Source of the DNA: Melampsora larici-populina 98AG31
Taxonomy: Eukaryota > Basidiomycota > Pucciniomycetes > Pucciniales > Melampsoraceae
Reading direction: 5' to 3'
NCBI RefSeq assembly: GCF_000204055.1
Contig: NW_006768787.1
Coordinates: 860,309 to 924,308 of the forward strand
Length of the DNA stretch: 64,000 bases
Numbering within the stretch: position 1 is the first letter of the stretch; each line of letters starts with the position of its first letter. Shown here piece after piece: positions 56,634-64,000 of this stretch. The notes beneath the pieces were generated by a model. It was not told where the DNA came from and did no database searches. It was given only the letters and a program-made list of their open reading frames with translations. The translations under genes and the position numbers were made by a program.

Positions 56634-57332
56634 CTCGAGGAACTCATTTCCCGGGGAGGACTTCAGGTTAGCCAGGTCACATATCAATAGGGATGAAGTT
56701 GATGATACAAAGATTGTTCTCGTATGGTTCTTGGCAATGCAGTATCAAAATGTCCCTCTCGCCTGGCCGCATCAATAAGCTTAACTAAAGCCCCTCTTCC
56801 GACGCGGCCGGGCCACGTCCGCACTCAAAAAAGTTGAGCTTAGGGAAACAACGTGCTAATTCATGAACTCATGCCAATCGGACACGCTCGTCATGTTCGC
56901 CTGAAGCTGCGCTTGTGCCGTGGTTGTGTCTACAGAAAGGTTTTGCGGTTTTTCAGCTGGGCAGACAAAAGACAACGAAATTGAAGACATAGTGTAATCA
57001 ATACATGAGTGACTGGAGAGGCAAAGTGATGATCACCACGATGGGCGTGGTCAAACCTTTCAGCTAGTAATGTCATGTTTTGGTCGAGGCTGAAGTCTCG
57101 GGCTATAAAACTAAAGGTTTTCTTCACCATTCTCTGATTCCTCATCCGTTCATATCACCAGTTCATATCAGTCGCCCTTCAATCTTCTTACCCCTGCAAA
57201 TAAATTGTACAAATCTCATTATCTTTGTTTTTAGTTTGTTTTTATATCAATCAATTATCATTTACTCGTATCTTTAGTTGAGCCTTCGTCACCTTCGCCA
57301 AATAATACCTCTTTAAACTCATACATATCAAT
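56634..57332. other. Promoter and upstream region of secreted-protein gene copy 2
   Basis: Closely matches the upstream region of copy 1 from about 42970 on, with a small number of changes and a roughly 14-bp deletion near 56990. No gene is seen. Confidence 0.5.
57104..57110 (+). promoter_or_regulatory. TATA box of secreted-protein gene copy 2
   Basis: Same tataaaa motif and distance to the ATG as in copy 1. Confidence 0.6.
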
Positions 57333-58295
57333 ATGCGTATCAATTACGGTTTTGTTGCCACCTCTGTCGCCCTTTTGTTTGTCCTCGATTCCAGTGTCAC
57401 AAACTCTGTCTCTGCATCTCCCGGCGCCGAAGCTTCCAGATTTGTCAGGTAAGCTTGCATCCTCTTTTTGAACTCCAAAGTGGTCTTTGTTAATGGGTGC
57501 TTTTACGTTCATAGAACACTTGTTCGTCGATCTTTGAATGCTGGCGGTGCCAATGACGATTCTACTCAGGGTCAATCAGGGTGAGCCTTCTCCAAATCTC
57601 CTCATGCCGTGACTTGGACGAAAAACTAATTGATCCCTTGTAGTCCTGCTCGTCCATCGGGTGTTCCTCAATTAGGACTCTCTCCTGCTATGATGCAACG
57701 AGTCTCAGCTGGTCTTGTCAGCTCAATTGCCAAGTTTTCAGCTGACATGGAGGCAGGAGTCGAATTTCCAACTCAAGAAGAAATGACAAAAGCAGTCGAT
57801 GAAGCACTTGAAACTGCAGATGACAGATACTTTTTCAAAATGGCCCAAGCTATCAAGAACTCTATTGACGCTCTTGCTGATCGTAAACTTGCTGAAGGTG
57901 AAACCGGCGAGAATCGGTAAGTCATCATTTCGTCTTCCAGAATCTCGTTGATCATTTTTCTAATAATTCTTTTAATCTTACTCAGCGCGTCAAAGGCTCC
58001 TAAATCCGCCTTGAACAAGCTAACTTTTCCAAGATCTTCCCAACAAATTGCAACTGCCTTATTAGAAACTATTCACATGTTCTGTGAACAAAGAGCTGCC
58101 GGTGGTCGATTACCAAATGCATCTGAAGTGAATCGAGCATTAACTCCAGCTTTACAAGAAATTGACTTTGTCAATTTTACCAAAGTCAATGTTAAGAAGG
58201 GTGCAGAGGCTGTCAAGTTCGGTTTAGATCATATGGGTCCCAACACAAACTCAGAAATTCCTATTCCAGCTCAGAAACCCGAAGTTCAAGCTTGA
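57333..58295 (+). CDS. Small secreted protein, candidate effector, copy 2
   Basis: Exons 57333-57448, 57515-57580, 57644-57916 and 57986-58295, all exactly 13,695 bp after those of copy 1. The signal peptide and the first three exons and introns read as identical to copy 1. The differences I see are clustered in the last about 120 bp of exon 4, with one residue change (Arg to Lys in 'NVRKGAEA' versus 'NVKKGAEA'). It has the same 254-residue product and is unbroken. Two intact copies suggest dosage or diversification by duplication, or recent gene conversion. Confidence 0.85.
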
Positions 58296-58938
58296 TACGA
58301 AAGGTTTTATTTATCCAATTGTTTGATCTCACAGTTGTTTATTTACTATCAGGGCAGGTACCGTTCATCTATGTGAAGTGATAATTTTTTGTCTTTGTCA
58401 TTATATTTCAATTTTCACTTGTATCCAATAAAGAAACAAGCTTTATCAATCTATTTCATCTCTTTGCTTGTAAAAATTTCCAATTCCCAAGATATCAATT
58501 TTCTTACTCCCAATGAGAAAATATTCTTCCATCTCTCATATAGTGTGATACAAGATCGTGAGAAATACATTTTTGTTGTTTTCCATAAAGGAACACAACC
58601 ATTCTTCAGATTTCCACTCATTATAGACCACTGAAAACATCGAGAACAATACAAGCATCACCAATTCAACTAAGCAGGGGGTCTATGTAAGTCTTGCTGA
58701 AGGAATTGTGTGCCCCATGAATCTAAGCACACGTCGTCTACTCCAGCCCAATTTGCTCCTCATAATTCCCCAAACATGAGTCCTTGCCCTCTCACAACAC
58801 AAAGCTGGATTTTTGCAATGTCAAATTTATCTCAACTCAATGTCAAACCTCGAGCTGGATGGCTCCCATTTGAAGTCGTTTCTATCACCGTAAAATGCTT
58901 GGTTACTCAATACTTTTTCTAATCTCGGTCGATTACAA

Positions 58939-58972
58939 CCACTGATTCCGACTCAGTGGTCGGAATCAGTGG
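58939..58972. repeat. Perfect hairpin, 14-bp arms
   Basis: ccactgattccgac pairs exactly with gtcggaatcagtgg around a six-base loop. The related position in copy 1 (about 52060) has only ccactg, so the hairpin arose by local inverted duplication or insertion. Confidence 0.75.
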
Positions 58973-59469
58973 ATAGGATTCTCCTGATAAGGCGTCATGA
59001 ATCCAAGCTAAATTGAGACCCTTATGATCACAAACTATTCCAGCCTAGTAGGCATTGACAGCCTAATACCCCTCGCGGGTCGGATCATCAAACATACAAA
59101 GAAAAAAAGGTGCTCAAAACAAAAAATAGACACTGTCACAAATTTTAAGCCTTGTTGCTGTCACGCCGTGATCATAGCAATGACAGTATGATCCCAAATA
59201 GCCATAGTATCAGCAGTAAGACTTGGAAATAGACTTGCACATGGTCTTCTGCAGAACCCAATACACGATTTTTTGGCGTTCATGAACATGTTTTCAAGTT
59301 GATTGGCCATAGTGTTATTGTTGGCCCCTGCATTAATGGTTTGTATTAGTACCTGAGGTGCAAAATTGGAGGAAATAAAACATCCATTCATACCTTGTGG
59401 ATAACTGGTACAAGTTAGATTGGTTGTCTAGAAGCTTCCTGTAATAGCTTCTAACCATGTTGTCCATAA

Positions 59470-59900
59470 CCTGGTCCTCTCTGGCGTGTCCTACCACTTA
59501 AGGTCCTTGTCTCTCCTTAGAGACCAACCAACCTTATGGGTGTGGTGTGGGGGCAGTCTCACAGGAGGTTTATCCAGCCTAGGGACACCTATCCCTAAGC
59601 TCCGGATTCCTGCCTGTGAGACGAGAACATGCCTGAGAAGCTCAGACTTCTCAACCCCCCGGGCGGTGGGTGAGTTCTGAAAAATTTGAGAGAGAGAGAT
59701 GTGAAGACTGCAGGGAATCTACTTGTAGGATTACCAGGTGTTTTAGGTAGGGAAGGAATTTGGGGAGCACAGGAAGGAGAAAATTTTCTCTTCCGCGGCT
59801 CTACCAAATTTGTGGTGATTTGGAATGTTCCCTTCTTGACGCCTGTGACACTTCCCTCCTACACCTGTCACTCCTTCTCATCTCAAGAATGGAATTCATC
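59470..59900 (+). repeat. Dispersed repeat, relative of 50587-51140
   Basis: Shares ordered motifs with the earlier copy: a purine-rich 'agagaccaa' start, 'gtgtggtgtgggggcagtct', 'acgagaacatgcctgag', 'gtgggtgagttctg', and the end 'tctcaagaatggaattca'. It may be a solo LTR or a non-autonomous element; ends and duplication were not resolved. Confidence 0.55.
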
Positions 59901-60591
59901 ATACTTGCACAGGCTTGGAACACTACCAATACATACACAGCCCCCAGCTACTAGTCACCAACAGGCCAGAGAATACTACCAACTTCAACAGCATTACTAA
60001 ATGATTTCAAAATGGTTTGTGGATGAAAATGTCTGGATGACAATACTCAAGAAAATGTCAAATTGTGGACTACCCAGAGTGCAGTATAATGTGGGTGTTG
60101 GAGCATTGGTACTACCAAGATTTTATGGATCAGAATATGGGAAGGTGGTGGGCGGCCCACAAAAACTCTAGTACTTCCGTTACAGGGATTGGTTTACAGC
60201 ACTGTGAGGTTTCCAAGATGTACAAAGATAAGCCATTCTGTTCATATGTGTATCTCACAAGTTGGACTTGTTTACCTTTGTCCTTACTATCAACCACTAA
60301 TGAGGATGATTTTCCTCTGATTTGATTGATATGTCCTTTACAGATGAATGTTGATCTTGGATTATTCCCAACTTGTTCATACTATTGACACCACCTGGCA
60401 CCGGTGCTCTGCTCCCCTTTGCTATATTCCCAAAAATCACAAGCAGAGTGATTTGGTGCTATAAAGAAAGGCCAATTTCTACACTATCTTTATGAATGTG
60501 CTATGACCATCTGAGAGTGGTGTGGCTTTTCAGATTGCTCCGCTCTGCTATGATGAAATTTTGTAACAAAAAGTGCCCAAAAGCGCTACAA

Positions 60592-60757
60592 TAGCCGTGT
60601 TCAAACCAAACCCGGTTGACTCAAAAACCCAGTACACCCAGTTGTGTTTTTGGTGGTAACTTTGTGTATCTAGTGACAGCTCTTGACAGCATCTTGCCAA
60701 GAATTCAACTGGGTGTACTGGGTTTTGGTGCAACCGGGTTTGGTTTGAACACAGCTA
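60592..60757. mobile_element. Foldback MITE, copy b (about 165 bp)
   Basis: The ends tagccgtgttcaaaccaaac and its near-complement frame an internal part (gtaactttgtgtat, cttgacag) that matches copy a at 56466 in the reverse orientation. aat is found on both sides of the core. Two copies with shared insides but differing outer ends indicate a MITE family. Confidence 0.75.
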
Positions 60758-61019
60758 ATGCATAATGTTAGTAAGTATGACAACTTCAAGGCAGGACTTT
60801 CTCAATCCCTTGAGATGGCTTGTAGATTATAACTAGGTTCATGGCTGAATTGAAGTGTATGTGTTTGTAGTTTTTCATCTAGCTTCAAGGCTCCTGTTAG
60901 TGTGGATTGGACCTCCAGCGCCACCTAGGGCAGCAATCCAATGTTCTGCAGTCTCTTTTATGGCTGGAAGGCGCTCTATGTAAAAAGTTCCACTTCTTTG
61001 CTGGGATAAGTCACACCAT

Positions 61020-61492
61020 GGGAATTATTGAGTTCAAAACCCGATTGAGCAGAATTGTGGTGTCCGAGTCCACAACTTGTCTCAATCACGGATCTAGTTC
61101 ACATTACGTTCACAATACGTTTACAATACGTTCACCAGTTGCCCTCGAGCTGTAATCATGTGGGCTGACGGGCCAAGGACGGGTCAGGCTCCTTTGCCAT
61201 CCTGACTCCATTGGATTGGGGTGCTACAGTCATCAAATCTGGATTTGCCAAACATTCCTGAAGGCATGTCTATGGCAAGCGTAAATAGTGAGGACAGGGA
61301 ATGTACTATGAAAGACACTTGTCGGTCTGAAAGGGGCCTTTGTATGTCTCATGACAAACGGTTATCAGAAAAACCCAAGGGAAACTTGTGAACGTATTGT
61401 GAACATAATGTGAACTAGATCCGCAATTGAGACAAGTTGCAGACTCAGACACCACAATTCTGCTCAACCGGGGTTTGAACTTAATAATTCCC
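61020..61492. mobile_element. Foldback element with roughly 115-bp inverted arms
   Basis: 61020-61140 pairs with 61385-61492 at high identity (gggaattatt... and the complement). Each arm contains short cacattacgttcacaatacg-type repeats. The middle has no gene. Outer ends beyond gggaattatt also pair loosely, and no clear target duplication was found. Confidence 0.7.
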
Positions 61493-63492
61493 GCGGTGTC
61501 AATGAATTAAGTGAACTTGAAGGACATGTGGATATGCTGAAACAATATATTATCCAGCAAGCGACGCAAGTGAGCCTTTTCCAAACGGTGTAGTGAGAAA
61601 AAGCTCTCACTTTGCTAGAACTGTTAATATCTCCATCTTTACTTTCACCAGCTTGCCAACTCATCAACTTAAAAATTCACACTTTATGATTCTCATATTC
61701 ATTACATTTCACTTATCTTACAAACATCAAAAGTAGATTTGAAAATATATGATACATCACTTATTTTATATAAAAATTGTTCTGAAAGAAATAACCCTCA
61801 ATACCTTATCACTCTTAACTATACATCCTACCTGTAGCAACCAGCCATTTAAAACTAAATCAAAAGTGATTGATCCTAGCAAAAGGGAAGATGCATTAAT
61901 AAAGATTGACCTAGATTGATAAGAATGAAATGAGTGGTTAATCAACTTACATTTAATTTTCTAACACATGGTTTTCTATTTCGCTTCTACTGAATTATGG
62001 TACCTTATATTAACAATGTCCATAAAAACAAATACCAGATAATCTAAGTGAAGTTGTTTTATTGTTGGTATATAAGACACACACCTACTGTATAACACAT
62101 TGGGTAAAAACACTAAAATATTGATTGGTCATGAATGCTTGCTGTTATTGAGTTGAAGATTTACTTAAAAGATTGATTGATTGAATCCAATCATAAGAAA
62201 AGATCAGAACTGATAAACCAGAAAAACAAAAATTCAAAAACAAGCAATTGAAAATTACAAAAAATCAAACAACTACATTAGTGTTGAAAGTTCAGAAGAT
62301 TGAATGTAAAAAGGAAACATCAATTTACAAGACACAAGTTTGATTTTGGAGAGAAGTGTTGACATGGGGTGTTGAAATTGAGTGGTTTGAGTCTGAAATG
62401 AGGAGGTGGTCAGTCAGTCAAGAGATGTTGGAGTTGATTGAAGCAGTTCATTGATATGATATTGAAGTAAATTTGTCTGATATTGGTTGGAAGTGAACTC
62501 TGAAAAGGTGAATTATGGGAAATGACATTTAGAAATGGTTCAGTTGGTTCTGGGTTCTTGCTATGCACTCTGAGGCTCTAGGGCAACACATAGCATAGTG
62601 AATTTTGGCTATCTAGTGTGCCTTTGCAAACCACTATATGCCTTAGGGTTTCACCATACCTATAGCAATGGTTGACACCCACTATATGGAAAAATGGTTA
62701 ACACAGGGGGGCACACTGTTCTACTGCTCCACTGCTTCTATCTCAAGCAGAGCACTGGCGACATTGATACTATATCTTTCAGTTTCCCTCAAAATTATTC
62801 TCACAGTATTTTGGACAACCTTCTGGCCATTATTTTGTCTATTTAATCACCATAGTTTACATATTTGTGTAGCATGCCCACTATCCTCCGGACGCATGTC
62901 TGGTCAGGCCCCCAAAATAAGACACACCTGAATCTCTGTGGGTCAAAAGTGTCTTTGTGATGTAACCATACACATCATGGCAATGATTCATAAATGCATG
63001 AATTATGACCACACTAACCAAGAATAAAGTTAGAAACATCTTGATAATTCATACATTTATGCATTGATATATGACAAATCTTCCAAATATCTCTTTTCCT
63101 CTAGATGGGGTGTTGATGGACTACATCTGTAGTTTTATCCAAAACAACATTCATCATCATGTAATGCAATACTCTATGATTTGGCCTGTACCAGCTTGGT
63201 GAAACCCCTATAGCCCCATGCATAATGTCAGATTTTGAAAATACATGTGTGCAGGCTTGACTGTATGTGGTGATAAATACAATAAGAGGTACCAGTACAC
63301 TTTTTGTGTTATATATTTGCCAAACAACTTGATGCAGAGTACTTCTGTGTGCTATTAAAATGATGATGGGTGCATCATTTTTGCCTTAAATCCCAACAAG
63401 ATACAGTTGGTACTTGCTCCTTCTAGAATTTGTTCCCTGGACCAACTATAATTGAGCAAGGGCACTCTTGGCATTGGATCACAGCATGACAG

Positions 63493-63799
63493 TTGAGCCA
63501 GTCTGATACTACCGCTGCAGTTCAAACTTTGTGGATGTGGCCATACTTTGTCCAGGAAGGACTCAACAGTGTGTTGAAAAACATCTGCCCAGCCCAAGAA
63601 GGACCCATCAATGGTTTCAGCATCAACAAAGACAATGCGGAACCAGCAATCTGCAACAAACCTCTCTCTGTTGACCAACAAGCCAGCACCAAATTCATGA
63701 GTTGGCACTTATCCCGCGCACATCATATTGTTGCCCCAGTTCAAACCAAACAGCCAACTGTCCCAGTGTTCTATAATGATGGACAGCCTGTCAAGGTTG
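63493..63799 (+). pseudogene. N-terminal fragment of a degenerate hAT transposase
   Basis: The frame has no ATG at its start. It resembles the N-terminus of the transposase at 21161: 'TLWMWPYF', 'FSINKDNAEPAIC' and 'STKFMSWHLSRAHHIVAPVQ' parallel 'TSWVWQYF', 'VVVCQDPI' and 'STKSMSRHLLRAHGIVAPID'. A GTTGGT donor-like site follows at about 63797. The rest would lie past the window edge; the second exon is not visible. Confidence 0.6.
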
Positions 63800-64000
63800 G
63801 TCATATCATATTTTTCATTGTTTCTCTTTGTAGTTATTTTAATCTATCGTCAAATTTTTTACTGTTTTACAATTTAATTTTTTTACCCTTTCATTTAATT
63901 CCAATTTGATTTTATTATTCTTTTCTTTTTTATATTTGTTAATCAATCATTTCATTGGGTTCTTGATTAACTCGGATGCTTACTAACATGTTTCTCTTTG

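Larger units (their letters stand above)
54337..58945 (+). repeat. Segmental duplication, copy 2
   Basis: Matches copy 1 (42132-52066) in several ordered blocks. It carries its own insertions: 54411-55740 (unclassified repeat DNA), 55818-56351 and 56466-56625. It lacks the MULE and shows its empty site at about 58334-58342. Confidence 0.85.
58973..63492. other. Repeat-rich DNA without a supported gene
   Basis: 4.5 kb with only short, featureless frames. Supported items are the dispersed-repeat relative at about 59470-59900, a MITE at 60592-60757 and a foldback element at 61020-61492. From 61,700 on, the sequence is AT-rich and shows nothing definable. Confidence 0.45.

Overview
The window reads as nuclear DNA of a basidiomycete, most likely a rust fungus (Pucciniales). 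The host genes are rich in short GT-AG introns of about 50-90 bp, the proteins that can be recognised are of fungal type, and the intergenic space is packed with transposons of kinds common in rust genomes (Plavaka/CACTA-like, hAT, MULE, tyrosine-recombinase retroelements, DUF6589/RecQ loci). The organism call is inferred from gene content and not from a marker gene.

Layout. 1-1.9 kb: decayed CACTA/Plavaka-like transposase. 2.8-4.6 kb: intact nine-exon orphan gene. 5.05-10.75 kb: complete Ngaro-like tyrosine-recombinase retrotransposon with split direct repeats A1...B1-A2-B2. 10.85-12.68 kb: broken RRM-gene exon and a long inverted repeat. 13.3-16.7 kb: seven-exon MCM4. 16.7-20.9 kb: decayed repeat DNA holding a 1.0 kb non-autonomous element with an 8-bp target duplication. 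20.9-23.75 kb: intact hAT element. 23.78-31.64 kb: a 7.85 kb element with 103-bp terminal inverted repeats and a 9-bp target duplication, carrying a DUF6589-type gene and a convergent RecQ-like helicase; this is my main candidate for an undescribed mobile system. 31.8-41.9 kb: host gene island (ORM1, OST5, RSM25, a TMCO4/DUF726 protein, an AN1 zinc-finger protein, a chromodomain protein). 42.1-52.1 and 54.3-58.9 kb: two copies of a segmental duplication, each with a nearly identical gene for a small secreted protein. The first copy is interrupted by a 5.7 kb MULE encoding a zinc finger, a DDE transposase and a USP-like peptidase; the second copy preserves the empty site. 52.6-53.7 kb: N-terminal fragment of a second DUF6589 locus. 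59-64 kb: repeat DNA with foldback elements and the start of another hAT-like reading frame.

How it fits together. The host genes cover replication licensing (MCM4), sphingolipid control (ORM1), N-glycosylation (OST5), the mitochondrial ribosome (RSM25) and membrane or chromatin roles. They form two islands separated by nested transposons. Two insertions 11 bp apart (hAT and the DUF6589/RecQ element) lie directly upstream of ORM1. The duplicated secreted-protein gene sits in the most repeat-rich part, the usual setting of candidate effector genes in filamentous plant-associated fungi. All exon models were built by hand from splice consensus and reading-frame continuity; no alignment or database search was run.
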